Source: Sipunculus nudus
Taxonomy: Eukaryota; Annelida; Sipuncula; Golfingiida; Sipunculidae
Length of the DNA: 64,000 nucleotides
Assembly (NCBI GenBank): GCA_026874595.1
Contig: CM049319.1
Span: forward strand, 5,546,601 to 5,610,600
Direction of reading: 5' to 3'
A model generated the notes under the pieces. It was not told the DNA's origin. It did not search any database and saw only the letters and a program-made list of their open reading frames with translations. The translations under genes and the position numbers were made by a program. Below, one piece after another: positions 53,057 to 56,925 of this stretch. Numbering within the stretch: the first letter of the stretch is position 1; the number at the start of each line of letters is the position of its first letter.

Positions 53057-54015
53057 CAGTTAAACAGTTTAAGGTGGAATTCTTAATATTTTAGGTGTAT
53101 AAACCCCCAATGAGTAAAGACATTCCTGTTGACTTCCGGGTACAGCTTCTGAAGAATGCTCCTAATCCTTCAGGAGTACTCAGCTCTAAAGGTAGGTCAA
53201 AGGTCAATATGGAAGTAAAAGGTCATGAGAGCCTCCTGCATTCTGACACAATTAATAGATATTATTCTTAAAGGCATATGGACCTAGATAATATGTGTCA
53301 AAATTTGGTACAGCTGAAATATCTTGTATTTGAAAATGATAATTTTTCAAATTGCAAACTTCACCCAAGCTATATATTGTATGAATTTGTTTACTGTACA
53401 GAGTTCAGTGTGTTTGGTTCATCAAAAATAGTTTGTGTGATGATTACAGAAACCGTTTTATTTTGTCAATGTAAGTTTTAGATATTAATTAAAGGAGGAA
53501 TGTTATGTTAATATTTCACACATATTTCACCATGACCAACATTTTGTTTCAGCTGTTGGTGAGCCTCCTCTCTGCCTGAGCAGTTCTGTTTTCTTTGCTG
53601 TAAAACATGCAGTCCAAGCAGCAAGGCAGGAGATAGGAAGGAAAGAGTACTTTGAAATGGGTAAGTCTTGATTAGACATTAAGGAATTTATTAATAATTA
53701 AACCAAAAAACAAATTTTTCATCTTAACCTTTTACTTTGAAAGAAACAAGAAATTTGATTTTTTATATAATAAAAAGAAAATTTAATCTTCTCTAGTGTG
53801 AAATGCTCTTTCTCAGTTTTCTTAACATCTTAGGTGTTCTGTTAACTTTTTGCATAATAATGGCCCTGATTTATGTGTGTTTGTGTGTGCATAAGTACCA
53901 GCAAAACCATAATAGATTTACAGACATATTTATTCATGTTTCAGACACACCAGCGACTGTGGAGGCTGCCCAGACAATGTGCCTTGTTGATCCATCACAG
54001 TTCGTGATTCAGTGA
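9066..54015 (+). CDS. Aldehyde oxidase-like molybdenum hydroxylase (XDH/AOX family), 33 visible exons, 5' end incomplete
   Basis: The spliced exons encode about 1294 residues in one frame; family members are usually about 1330. Order: N-terminal extension; plant-type [2Fe-2S] domain (Cys 80, 85, 88, 110); second [2Fe-2S] domain (Cys 150, 153, 185, 187); FAD domain ([12 protein letters not shown], then [11 protein letters not shown]); CO-dehydrogenase flavoprotein C-terminal part; a/b hammerhead ([12 protein letters not shown]); Mo-cofactor domain ending with VGEPPL, whose Glu (about 1239) matches bovine XDH Glu1261, the catalytic base. Family knowledge: such enzymes hydroxylate aldehydes or N-heterocycles in the cytosol, passing electrons from Mo through FeS to FAD. 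Bovine Glu802 and Arg880 correspond to Ile792 and Ala864 here, and Phe914 to Pro902, as in aldehyde oxidases rather than XDH; the substrate is not predictable. No start codon or promoter was found. Exon phases sum correctly throughout, which supports every junction. Confidence 0.93.
9500..9669 (+). CDS. Exon 2: first [2Fe-2S] cluster
   Basis: Encodes [17 protein letters not shown] followed by [16 protein letters not shown], the Cys-x4-Cys-x2-Cys cluster motif of the plant-type ferredoxin domain. The acceptor is aattttcag; the donor is gtaagta after AINS. Three of the four cluster I cysteines are here. Confidence 0.95.
10600..10790 (+). promoter_or_regulatory. Orphan promoter-like patch: CCAAT boxes, octamer, E2F site
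   Basis: Within 190 bp: CCAAT (10608), octamer ATTTGCAT (10641), ATTGG (10683), CCAAT (10717) and TTTGGCGGGAAA (10771-10782), an exact E2F-type site. The surrounding 10380-11040 is visibly richer in CpG and GC than its neighbours. This combination is typical of replication-dependent or cell-cycle promoters. No coding sequence of such a gene follows; the ATG after the E2F site opens only a short frame. Confidence 0.45.
11517..14939 (+). mobile_element. Family A Helitron-like element, complete, with nested family B
   Basis: Starts with AGCTCAGCTGACTGAAAGTC, which forms a hairpin with ATCTGAGCT, then a CCGTC/TGTCC-rich tract. It then has about six tandem units of about 337 bp (the words gagacctttaa and ggcacaaatcgtaac recur), and ends CAGCTGAGCGTCATGACCC plus a palindrome and cttgt. 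The end word GTCAGCTGAGC is the inverse of the start word GCTCAGCTGAC. It sits between T residues without an obvious target duplication. No transposase; non-autonomous. Confidence 0.75.
13597..14756 (+). mobile_element. Family B Helitron-like element nested in family A
   Basis: Begins TCCGCCAAAACAAAGTTTTG and ends TATTCTAG, lying exactly between A (13596) and T (14757), the Helitron target rule. The host family A unit is cut cleanly: ccacctgtatttttgta on the left continues as ttttaaaagtttacac on the right. It contains repeated GGTGGCGCCACC palindromes. The 3' hairpin is degenerate here. Confidence 0.8.
16253..17385 (+). mobile_element. Family B element, 3' end lost
   Basis: Starts TCCTCCAACACAAAGTCTTG, then GATACTATGTTTTTGACCGG as in other family B copies. 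Internal units with ggtggcgccacct, ctcatatctc and ttttgcatgtgtat follow. The hairpin and CTAG end are missing after about 17385. More diverged than the copies at 13.6 and 28.4 kb. Confidence 0.75.
18158..18318 (+). CDS. Exon 3: last cysteine of cluster I and start of cluster II domain
   Basis: Begins with the fourth cluster I cysteine (INS|C), then TTTEGIGN and [20 protein letters not shown], the first CxxC of the all-helical [2Fe-2S] domain. The exon is preceded by an 8.5-kb intron. Its last 47 bases and its donor are repeated in tandem in the following intron (see repeat at 18272). Confidence 0.96.
18272..18573 (+). repeat. Tandem repeat copying the 3' end of exon 3 with its splice donor (6 copies)
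   Basis: The last 47 bases of exon 3 (cluster II motif QCGYCSPG and the donor) are followed by five more copies of a 50-52 bp unit. Each copy ends in ACAG|GT; the GT positions are 18319, 18370, 18422, 18473, 18524 and 18574. Reading through the first donor gives TAG at once, so only the first donor keeps the protein. Copies 2 and 4 share the same small deletion, so the array grew partly by duplication of two-unit blocks. Confidence 0.95.
19133..19265 (+). CDS. Exon 4: second cluster II cysteine pair
   Basis: Encodes [20 protein letters not shown] and [18 protein letters not shown]. The CRCTGYR motif is one of the most conserved in the family and supplies the last two iron-sulphur ligands. 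The acceptor is ttggttccag and the donor gtatca. Confidence 0.97.
19460..19655 (+). CDS. Exon 5: linker and start of FAD domain
   Basis: A Cys-rich linker ([18 protein letters not shown]) leads to [17 protein letters not shown] and [12 protein letters not shown], the FAD pyrophosphate-binding loop. A short 194-bp intron precedes it. The 3' end of this exon with its donor recurs in degenerate tandem copies in the next intron. Confidence 0.95.
19618..19906 (+). repeat. Degenerate tandem copies of the 3' end of exon 5 with donor-like sites
   Basis: The exon 5 end (aaatacagtctggtgg...ggactggaatag|gtaag) recurs at about 19663-19703 with a potential gtaag donor at 19699. A shorter copy follows at about 19706, and weaker copies lie near 19796 and 19864; the last ends in gaatag|gtgaag. 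Divergence rises with distance from the exon. Confidence 0.8.
20308..20366 (+). CDS. Exon 6: FAD domain
   Basis: A 59-nt exon encoding [19 protein letters not shown], matching the family segment after the FAD loop. Acceptor ttatcag, donor gtaaga; both phases agree with the neighbouring exons. Confidence 0.93.
20644..20793 (+). CDS. Exon 7: FAD domain ([11 protein letters not shown])
   Basis: Encodes [17 protein letters not shown] and [15 protein letters not shown], the conserved FAD-contacting GAxVTLS loop and the helix leading to the VRN motif. Acceptor ctcctgcag; donor gtaatt. Phase 0 on both sides. Confidence 0.95.
21233..21335 (+). CDS. Exon 8: FAD domain core
   Basis: Encodes [20 protein letters not shown] then [14 protein letters not shown]. 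The family consensus VRN-x-ASxGGNI is altered to [11 protein letters not shown], as in invertebrate aldehyde-oxidase-like proteins. Ends in phase 1 with donor gtaagt. Confidence 0.93.
21984..22129 (+). CDS. Exon 9: end of FAD-binding domain
   Basis: Encodes [20 protein letters not shown] and [19 protein letters not shown]. It corresponds to the XDH stretch SPEEILLSIEIPY...FSAFKQASR. The F-x-G-Y-R type NAD-loop region is not recognisable, which fits an oxidase rather than an NAD-dependent dehydrogenase, but this is a weak argument. Confidence 0.93.
22569..22679 (+). CDS. Exon 10: CO-dehydrogenase flavoprotein C-terminal domain
   Basis: Encodes [20 protein letters not shown] and [15 protein letters not shown]; family equivalent DIAKVTSGMR...LCYGGMANR. 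Acceptor ggttttcag; donor gtaaga. Confidence 0.94.
22980..24033 (+). mobile_element. Family C Helitron-like element, complete
   Basis: Begins TAGCCCTCAGCCCTTAGGCT (hairpin with GATGGGCTA), followed by a (GTCCGTC)n-like tract and three tandem units of about 300 bp, each with ggtgaccttgacctatttttc. It ends GGCTGAGGGCTTTTG, a small hairpin TCAGC-TTCT-GCTGA, then TATTCTAG before TT. The 3' GGCTGAGGGCT is the inverse of the 5' AGCCCTCAGCC. It lies in the intron between exons 10 and 11. Confidence 0.8.
24180..24246 (+). CDS. Exon 11: flavoprotein C-terminal domain
   Basis: A 67-nt exon encoding [22 protein letters not shown]. The donor gtatta is required for the next exon to read in frame; an upstream CAG|GTG would break the phase. 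The last bases and the donor are duplicated about 115 bp downstream. Confidence 0.88.
24232..24466 (+). repeat. 115-bp tandem duplication including the exon 11 donor
   Basis: The sequence starting at the end of exon 11 (caggtgctacaag|gtatta) and running through ttatttccatgac-like sequence is repeated once, beginning about 24350 with caggtgttacaag|gtatta. The second copy has about 10% changes. Confidence 0.9.
24729..27170 (+). mobile_element. Family A element, complete copy matching the window start
   Basis: Starts TAGCTCAGCTGACTTTCAGT with a CCGTC-rich tract and ends CAGCTGAGCGTCATGACCC...cttgt. From 25146 on it is nearly identical to 1-2024. It has dense AGGTCA direct repeats, and four half-sites lie within 27 bp at 25071-25097. 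The reading frame of 131 codons on the - strand (25069-25464) is made of these repeats (VTLTFDL units) and is not a gene. Confidence 0.85.
27171..27462 (+). other. Intron sequence before exon 12
   Basis: AT-rich, no repeat of the listed families, no coding signal. Confidence 0.6.
27463..27563 (+). CDS. Exon 12: flavoprotein C-terminal domain
   Basis: Encodes [20 protein letters not shown] and [14 protein letters not shown]; family equivalent GLAEEL...FRCTLTLSFFFKF. The 3.2-kb intron before it holds a complete family A element. Confidence 0.93.
27997..28155 (+). CDS. Exon 13: linker to the molybdenum half
   Basis: Encodes [18 protein letters not shown], then a Ser/Thr-rich linker and [15 protein letters not shown], which corresponds to VGRPLPHLAADMQ of XDH at the entry to the hammerhead domain. 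Donor gtggat. Confidence 0.94.
28353..29821 (+). mobile_element. Family B Helitron-like element, best-preserved copy
   Basis: Starts TCCGCCAAAACGAAGTTTTG (inside the inverted repeat GTATCCGC...GCGGATAC) and ends with hairpin GTAGTCGCTTGTCGACTAC (29792-29810), 7 nt, then CTAG (29818-29821), inserted between A and T. This is the Helitron 3' structure. Inside are four units of about 281 bp, each with two GGTGGCGCCACC palindromes. No Rep/helicase is encoded. Confidence 0.85.
29822..30081 (+). other. Intron sequence before exon 14
   Basis: ATT-rich simple sequence (29822-29910), otherwise AT-rich and featureless. Confidence 0.6.
30082..30204 (+). CDS. Exon 14: a/b hammerhead domain
   Basis: Encodes [20 protein letters not shown] and [20 protein letters not shown]. 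The motif ASGEAxYxxDIP is the signature start of the aldehyde oxidase/XDH hammerhead. Donor gtgagt. Confidence 0.97.
30295..31215 (+). repeat. Tandemly organised repeat with tcttcaaggtcaaat units
   Basis: After a poly-C run (30291-30302) the intron holds several units carrying accttcatcttcaaggtca, ccataacttttgaagta and tttcacatttggt-like words. A related stretch lies in intron 25 at about 46470-46620. No coding potential beyond repeat-derived frames. Confidence 0.7.
31216..31770 (+). other. Intron sequence before exon 15
   Basis: AT-rich unique-looking DNA; nothing recognised. Confidence 0.6.
31771..31863 (+). CDS. Exon 15: a/b hammerhead domain
   Basis: Encodes [20 protein letters not shown] and [11 protein letters not shown]; family motif GVxxFLSAxDIPG. 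Phase 0 at both ends; donor gtaaca. Confidence 0.95.
32229..32653. mobile_element. Short inverted-repeat element (MITE-like), 425 bp
   Basis: The ends TACTGTGGTTGCC and AGCCAACCACAGTA are inverted copies, flanked by or including TA, the target of Tc1/mariner-type elements. Internal words gcgaaaatgaaaccctcg and ttcgcgagggtttt recur in both orientations, so the element can fold back. No coding capacity. Confidence 0.7.
32654..33604 (+). other. Intron sequence before exon 16
   Basis: Mixed unique-looking DNA, slightly richer in GC at 32960-33200. No recognised exon or repeat. Confidence 0.5.
33605..33662 (+). CDS. Exon 16: a/b hammerhead domain
   Basis: A 58-nt exon encoding [19 protein letters not shown], matching VFAxxEVxxVGQxIGxVVA. 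Acceptor cttggttgtag; ends in phase 1 with donor gtctgt. Confidence 0.93.
34140..34240 (+). repeat. TA/TG-rich microsatellite with 47-bp duplication
   Basis: Alternating TA and TG with two copies of gtgtgtatgcatgta...tgttgttgata, immediately before the exon 17 acceptor. Confidence 0.8.
34251..34400 (+). CDS. Exon 17: end of hammerhead domain
   Basis: Encodes [20 protein letters not shown] then [20 protein letters not shown]; family equivalent DTPEHTQRAAQGVKITY. It follows a TG/TA-rich repeat tract in the intron. Donor gtcagg, phase 1. Confidence 0.94.
34610..35040 (-). mobile_element. Family B fragment, reversed, left piece
   Basis: Contains inverted family B words: agctgtccaagttgtat, caaaattttaggcagaaaagtc, gtaggtggcgtcacctgtc. 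It appears to be the distal part of the reversed element that ends at 36956, separated by inserted repeats. Confidence 0.65.
35041..35658 (+). repeat. Family D: three tandem units of about 180 bp
   Basis: Begins tatgccccggccactttg, then three units starting near 35112, 35290 and 35470. Each has ggactttttttcac, gcctgcagattttggcctga, gaccagttacagat and ttgacctacttttgaccg. Unlike families A-C, no terminal hairpin was seen. Confidence 0.8.
35659..36168 (+). mobile_element. Family C element, 5' part only
   Basis: Starts TAGCCCTCAGCTCATAGGCT with a GTCCGTC tract and carries the ttaccttgtgagcgggatat unit. It stops at about 36168, where reversed family B sequence begins. Confidence 0.75.
36169..36956 (-). 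mobile_element. Family B fragment, reversed, with intact 5' terminus
   Basis: On the - strand it begins TCCGCCAAAACAAAGTTTTG at 36956 and continues with the GACCGGGTTCCACCGCC start and ggtggcgccacct units (36484-36495 exact). With 34610-35040 it probably formed one element before family C and D insertions. Confidence 0.75.
37134..37245 (+). repeat. 56-bp tandem duplication in intron 17
   Basis: Two copies of a unit containing cactgcgtacctgaaagtac and cagagtgtacaggggaacac, almost unchanged, about 120 bp before exon 18. Confidence 0.9.
37363..37442 (+). CDS. Exon 18: start of Mo-cofactor domain
   Basis: Encodes [20 protein letters not shown] and HFQLETQ, the family motif GE-x5-Q-x-H-F-x-L-E-T. 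The intron upstream carries nested family B, C and D repeats. Confidence 0.96.
37540..38419 (+). mobile_element. Degenerate family A element ending at the exon 19 acceptor
   Basis: Shows eroded family A units (cctagaatcttcta, tccatggaaacctgaaatta, aggtcatgatgacccatatt). It ends TCAGCTGAGCATCATGGCC...ggtcacttgt at about 38419, 17 nt before the AG of exon 19. The 5' end is not recognisable. Confidence 0.7.
38437..38546 (+). CDS. Exon 19: Mo-cofactor domain with conserved Gln
   Basis: Encodes [19 protein letters not shown] and [17 protein letters not shown]. The Gln of TTQW aligns with bovine XDH Gln767, next to the Mo centre. The acceptor tttttttcacag lies only 17 nt after the end of a degenerate family A repeat. 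Confidence 0.95.
38847..38951 (+). CDS. Exon 20: Mo-cofactor domain, GGAYGSKI substrate loop
   Basis: Encodes [20 protein letters not shown] and [19 protein letters not shown] has GGGFGGKE: Phe798 is Tyr788 here and the purine-binding Glu802 is Ile792. Loss of this Glu is typical of aldehyde oxidases. Confidence 0.96.
38952..39440 (+). other. Intron between exons 20 and 21
   Basis: AT-rich, no recognised feature. Confidence 0.6.
39441..39519 (+). CDS. Exon 21: Mo-cofactor domain
   Basis: Encodes [20 protein letters not shown] then YLAKYQ, matching [26 protein letters not shown] of the family. Acceptor ttgtgttccag; donor gtgaga. Confidence 0.97.
39825..41060 (+). repeat. Old family B-like repeat in intron 21
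   Basis: Words such as ggtgccacctacatcaac, tttgacatatcagcctgaaa and catatgcaagacaggtgg match family B/C units at low identity. The termini are lost. Sequence at 41061-41501 is AT-rich without features. Confidence 0.55.
41502..41616 (+). CDS. Exon 22: Mo-cofactor domain, site equivalent to Arg880
   Basis: Encodes [20 protein letters not shown] and [18 protein letters not shown]. Aligned with ERALFHMDN of XDH, the purine-binding Arg880 is Ala864. The acceptor ttcattaag has a weak pyrimidine tract, but frame and homology fix the junction. Confidence 0.94.
41617..43180 (+). other. Intron 22 (1.6 kb)
   Basis: Mostly unique-looking AT-rich DNA. A short SINE-tail-like stretch at 41855-41900 (ggctgcatcccagtaagctgtgcccatat) resembles the end of the tRNA-like repeat near 51460. 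No exon recognised. Confidence 0.55.
43181..43261 (+). CDS. Exon 23: Mo-cofactor domain, ARGPG motif
   Basis: Encodes [20 protein letters not shown] and TTSARGPG. The XDH motif FRGFGG, whose second Phe (914) stacks on purines, is ARGPG here: the Arg is kept and the Phe is Pro902, as in plant-type aldehyde oxidases. Confidence 0.95.
43786..45253 (+). mobile_element. Family A element in intron 23
   Basis: Starts TAGCTCAGCTGACTGAAAGT, has four eroded units (ggcacaaatcataaccg, cacctgtattttttt, gagaccttcaaatga), and ends CAGCTGAGCATCATGACCC...ggtcatgttgt about 38 nt before the exon 24 acceptor. Confidence 0.75.
45292..45401 (+). CDS. Exon 24: Mo-cofactor domain
   Basis: Encodes [20 protein letters not shown] then [16 protein letters not shown]; family motif EVxxxxGLxxxxVRxxNMY. 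The acceptor tttatttctag lies about 38 nt after the end of a family A element. Confidence 0.96.
45901..46014 (+). CDS. Exon 25: Mo-cofactor domain
   Basis: Encodes [20 protein letters not shown] and [18 protein letters not shown]; corresponds to the TPFNQ...CWDECLxxSxYxxR helix pair of XDH. Donor gtttat is weak, but the phase is right. Confidence 0.92.
46326..46625 (+). repeat. Repeat fragment in intron 25 related to 30295-31215
   Basis: Carries ttggcctgagggctacc and the ttcaaggtcaaatttgcc / ccccataacttttgcagtac words of the repeat in intron 14. No coding potential. Confidence 0.6.
46868..47029 (+). CDS. Exon 26: second Mo-cofactor subdomain
   Basis: Encodes [20 protein letters not shown] and [19 protein letters not shown]. 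The motif HGGxExGQGxxTK contacts the molybdopterin cytosine-side/pterin region in the family. Acceptor ttttcag; donor gtattg. Confidence 0.97.
47184..49177 (+). mobile_element. Family A element in intron 26 with nested family B deletion derivative
   Basis: Starts TTGGCTCATCTGACTTTCAG, holds about five eroded units (gacctagaatcttcta, tgatcaccatgattctttgc) and ends CAGCTGAGCATCATGACCC at about 49177, 47 nt before exon 27. A poly-C run lies at 47688-47698. Confidence 0.75.
48639..48929 (+). mobile_element. Family B deletion derivative, both ends kept (291 bp)
   Basis: The 5' end TCCGCCAAAACAAAGTTTT jumps directly to the last internal unit. The 3' hairpin GTAGTCGCTTGTCGACTAC and TATTCTAG are intact, ending at 48929 before T. 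It retains what mobilisation in trans would need. Confidence 0.8.
49225..49353 (+). CDS. Exon 27: second Mo-cofactor subdomain
   Basis: Encodes [20 protein letters not shown] and [20 protein letters not shown]; family equivalent VAxxxLGIPxxxIxxxxTxTxxxPNxxxTxASxxxD. The acceptor follows the end of a family A element by about 47 nt. Confidence 0.96.
49354..49750 (+). other. Intron 27
   Basis: Short intron. An open stretch at 49440-49715 gives a hydrophobic peptide with simple-sequence AT repeats at its end and no family match; it looks like chance. Confidence 0.6.
49751..49881 (+). CDS. Exon 28: second Mo-cofactor subdomain
   Basis: Encodes [20 protein letters not shown] and [19 protein letters not shown]; family motif ACxxLxxRLxPx...W...AYxxxVxLSxxG. 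Ends in phase 2 (donor gtcagt). Confidence 0.96.
50150..50455 (-). repeat. Dispersed repeat R, copy 1
   Basis: Shares gccggatccacaccaaaatc, tcctgaaatg-ccctgaaaattt and catgagattc words with 55997-56235, in the same orientation. An acaca tract and gttggaggaggcag end follow. The partial open frames on the - strand are repeat-derived. Confidence 0.7.
50723..50854 (+). CDS. Exon 29: second Mo-cofactor subdomain
   Basis: Encodes [20 protein letters not shown] then VDILYDCGQ; family motif P-x-x-Y-F-x-Y-G-A-A-x-x-E-V-x-I-D-x-L-T-G and the DVG strand, with Cys in place of Val. The following intron is 1.3 kb. Confidence 0.96.
50855..52174 (+). other. Intron 29 with tRNA-derived SINE-like fragment
   Basis: At 51365-51410 the + strand has TGGTCTAGGGGTAGC and GAGTTCAAATCTC, close to tRNA A- and B-box consensus but nearly adjacent, so the middle of the tRNA-like part is deleted. 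A tail with ccagcaggctgtgcccc follows to about 51490. The rest is unremarkable. Confidence 0.5.
52175..52298 (+). CDS. Exon 30: second Mo-cofactor subdomain
   Basis: Encodes [20 protein letters not shown] and [14 protein letters not shown]; matches [26 protein letters not shown] of XDH. Acceptor cttttcatgcag; donor gtgagc. Confidence 0.97.
52299..53094 (+). other. Intron 30 with (GA)n microsatellite
   Basis: AT-rich intron; a pure (GA)n run lies at 53018-53053 shortly before the exon 31 acceptor. No other feature. Confidence 0.8.
53095..53191 (+). CDS. Exon 31: second Mo-cofactor subdomain
   Basis: Encodes [20 protein letters not shown] and [12 protein letters not shown]; family motif YKIPxxxDIPxxFxVxLLxxxPNPxxVxSSKAVGEPP. 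A (GA)n tract lies 42 nt upstream of the exon. Confidence 0.97.
53553..53660 (+). CDS. Exon 32: catalytic Glu motif VGEPP
   Basis: Encodes [20 protein letters not shown] and [16 protein letters not shown]. The Glu of VGEPP is the catalytic base equivalent to bovine XDH Glu1261 and is intact, so the enzyme should be active. Confidence 0.98.
53945..54015 (+). CDS. Exon 33: C-terminus and stop codon
   Basis: Encodes [20 protein letters not shown] and VIQ, then TGA at 54013-54015. The motif (D)SPATPExIRxAC of the family is recognisable. The C-terminus is short compared with mammalian XDH. Confidence 0.96.
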
Positions 54016-54321
54016 AATTATACAAACTGATTAATGTATGGTGTGCGGTGATACAATGAAGGTGTAAATGTAATACAAATCAACCTTATATAATCATAAT
54101 CATTTTACAAACCGTTGTTATAGTTAGAAATTTTTTTTTCATTCTTAAAAACTGAATCACCATTTTCTGCATCCCAAATGTTGGCCATCTCATGAGATGA
54201 CACAGACTAACAGATAGACAAAGACAGAAACATAGACACATACAAACATACAAATAGACAAAGAAAGAGAGAATCAAACAGACAAAAATGTAATCTTGTA
54301 ACATTATTTTAATAATGGCAG

Positions 54322-54932
54322 AATAAAGGACTTTGGCAGAAAAATATAAACAATTTCGGTGATGGGCAGAAGTATTTTGTTGTATTTTTTATAATTATTA
54401 GGAATAGAAATACTAGTCATAATGTAAACACTTGACACTTTGTGTGTCATGTTTAATCTATGTAAAGATTTATATTTATACATGTATATATCTTGGCATT
54501 TAATTTGATACAAGTCGATCGTGAACACTTGCTTTTCAGTGGGTTGGTAATTATAATGGCATATGTATTTTGGTATATACACAGATTTTGTCTATTAATT
54601 TTGGAATTGCCCACTGTCTAAAATGTTTTTATTTGGTTTATTTTCCAGCTATGACATTGTTATTGCATTATACTACTTAAAAATACCTGCATTTGTTATC
54701 ATTTATCAGTTATGTTTGCAAAATTAAACCACCTATTTGTCTGTTTGAATATATATGAAGTTTAAAATTATCGATACCAAAGGAAATGCATATATGAATG
54801 CATGTTCACTTAAACTCTGTTATAGGCATATGAAGACATGTGAGTATATTGTGAGGAAAACATGCTCTCAAGAGCTGATAATTTCAGCCATGGCAGAATG
54901 TTATTGAAATATATTTACTGTATTCTAATAAA
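54322..54932 (+). promoter_or_regulatory. Candidate polyadenylation signals of the aldehyde oxidase-like gene
   Basis: AATAAA hexamers occur at 54322-54327 (307 nt after the stop) and 54927-54932, the second followed by a T-rich stretch. The sequence 54016-54950 is AT-rich, has no coding signal and probably contains the 3' UTR. Which signal is used cannot be decided from sequence alone. Confidence 0.5.
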
Positions 54933-55140
54933 GTTCTTTTGTTATTGACTTTTATTGTTATTTGTATACAATACTGATAACCTGAATTATTTCCTACGGA
55001 TTTCACATGTGATAAACAGTCATTTCACAGACGAACACCAACACGAACACATACATTAGAGATTTAATATCAGTAATTTTTTTTTTATTTTATAAGTATT
55101 TTATTGAGATATATCAGGATACGGGTACCGGGGTAACTGC
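54933..55140. other. Sequence after the second polyadenylation signal
   Basis: AT-rich with a T run; leads into the poly-C boundary of the hairpin element. Nothing coding recognised. Confidence 0.5.
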
Positions 55141-55201
55141 CCCCCCCCCCCCCCCCTGATCGCATCCGGTACTCACGGTCCTTTCAGAATATCACAGTGT
55201 T

Positions 55202-55262
55202 ATACTATATATATATATATAATATATATATATAAATATATATATATAAATATATATATATA

Positions 55263-55320
<58 letters not shown>

Positions 55321-55346
55321 TATATATATATATTATATATATATAT
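55202..55346. repeat. (TA)n microsatellite
   Basis: About 145 bp of TA with TAAATA interruptions at regular spacing. Confidence 0.95.
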
Positions 55347-55539
55347 GCATTAAATTGCCCTTTGCTGTCACTGGCGGATCAAGAGGGGGCGCTTTCGGCG
55401 CGCGGCCCCCTGTTGAGCTGCTATATCTCTCATTTTATCTAATTTCCCATTTTTCGTGATTAATTTTCATTTTTCATATTTCATTTTATTAATCTTTTAT
55501 AAGCAAATAGATTTTATTGCAGTTGTCTGCAGTTTATAA

Positions 55540-55722
55540 CTTTCAAATTCATTAGTTGAGGATGAGGATATTTATGTACAGCTGCAAACAACTGCAGAGC
55601 ACCACGGCCTGGTTGGGGTCGACTGTGAACATTATCACGGCTTCTCTGGTGATACCGGTACTCGAACTCGCGATCTGTGCTCTTAGGAGTCCCGTGTGCT
55701 GTCGAGACCACGGGCTCCAGTA
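55540..55722 (-). repeat. tRNA-derived SINE-like sequence
   Basis: On the - strand, GAGCCCGTGGTCTCGACAGC leads, about 35 nt later, to CGCGAGTTCGAGTACCGG, close to a tRNA B box (GGTTCGANTCC). This resembles the tRNA-related head of a SINE. Too diverged to be a working tRNA; no anticodon arm was folded with confidence. Confidence 0.5.
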
Positions 55723-55996
55723 AAATGCAAAGTTTAACAAAGACTTCAACATATCAGTTATTTTACTCCGAGCATTACATTTAAAAGATAAAATTTTGCA
55801 AGTTATAAACGTAAATGCGCCTTTGTTCCATTGACTTTAACATGTTGAAAACGATTGATATTTTATATCCTTATTTTGAAGAAATATAGTATAACACTAA
55901 GTGATATTCCGAAAGGACCGTGAGTACCGGATGCGATCGGGGGGGGGGGGGGGTATGGCCCCCTGCGGCCCCCCCTTGGCTACGCCCCTACAAAAA

Positions 55997-56235
55997 CACC
56001 GTAAACACAAGTTACATTCCCTTGTTTAGTTAATTGTGAATATTCCTTGGTGATGGATGCTTCAGAATCCGCAAAAGGTGCCGGATCCACACCAGAATCT
56101 GATTCTTCCTTGGCCCACTCCTGAAATGCCCTGAATATTTCATGAGATTCCGTACATAATGGCGTAAGTTGTATTGTTAACACACAAACACACCATCACA
56201 CACGAACGGGAATGATCGCATACCATCCTGGCGGA
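55997..56235 (-). repeat. Dispersed repeat R, copy 2
   Basis: Second copy of the repeat at 50150 (gtgccggatccacaccagaa, catgagattccgtacataat, cacacaaacacaccatcac, cctggcggaggcaataat). It follows ggcccccttggctacgcccc, a phrase common in invertebrate repeats. Confidence 0.7.
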
Positions 56236-56829
56236 GGCAATAATATTGGACATAGGTGTACGCACGCGCCAAGCCATTACCGGAAGCCTGCCCCGATGCC
56301 GGCAAGTGAGCCATCACGGGGGAATCGTCTGTGGAGTGTGCGACCTCGGGAATAAGGTCAAAATAAAAAAAATAACTATCCGTTTTTGAAAAATCAGCCA
56401 TACTGGTGAAAATGGCAAAAGAAAGAAAGAATAGTAAAAAAGGAAAATAAAATAAAACAAAAATTTGAAATCAATTGTGGTTAACTTCGGTTAAACTAAG
56501 ATAAACTCACAACATATTTACTCAAATATGGATATAGAAATAAACTCAACCCTTATAAACTTCCCATCCCGAGGGGGAGGATCGAAAAATGAAGTTTATG
56601 TTTATATGAACAAGTGTTCAATGCCCCGGGAAATATTTTTGAGCGTGTAATCCAAGAAATCAAGATGACATTGTGTAAGCCAATGATAATAAAAAATGAT
56701 AGTAGATGATGTAAATTTGATTTTGGAAACGTGCCACATTCTAAGGAAAGCTCGCTTGCTTGATATGATAAAGTGAAAACATCGCGTTCAGTCAGGTGTC
56801 ATAGTTTGAATGCGACTTTATGCACATAC
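56236..56829. other. Non-coding interval left of the decayed M13 exon
   Basis: Mixed sequence, no recognised gene. The expected downstream exon of the second M13 copy was not found here. Confidence 0.5.
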
Positions 56830-56925
56830 CTGGGCGTATGGCAAGAACAAAAGGTGCTCGTCTGTGACATTTAAAATTGGTTAGGTCTAGCGTCTGCCGT
56901 TAGTTTCCCACCATATCTTGTATGC
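56830..56925 (-). pseudogene. Decayed M13 metallopeptidase exon (second copy)
   Basis: A 96-nt block on the - strand with acceptor ttatgttgtag and donor gcccag|gtatgt. It reads AYKIWWETNGRR, then two stops (TAG, TAA), then PILNVTDEHLLFLPYAQ. It has the same length and phase as the exon at 60100-60195 and matches the M13 family segment AYxxWxxxxGEExxLPxLxxTxxQLFFLxFAQ. The two stops make it a pseudogene fragment. No neighbouring exons of this copy were recognised. Confidence 0.8.

Larger units (their letters stand above)
55141..55953. mobile_element. Inverted-repeat (fold-back) element with poly-C/poly-G ends
   Basis: The left arm at 55157-55210 (tgatcgcatccggtactcac...) is the reverse complement of the right arm at 55884-55940. 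The arms are bordered by 16 Cs on the left (55141-55156) and about 15 Gs on the right. The inside has a TA-rich tract (55202-55346), a GC-rich stretch (55366-55420) and a tRNA-like segment on the - strand. No transposase. Confidence 0.8.

Noticed and set aside
9066-54015. Calling the gene xanthine dehydrogenase (XDH)
   Set aside because: The purine-site Glu and Arg are replaced by Ile and Ala and the Phe by Pro, so aldehyde-oxidase-like is the safer name; no gene symbol is given.
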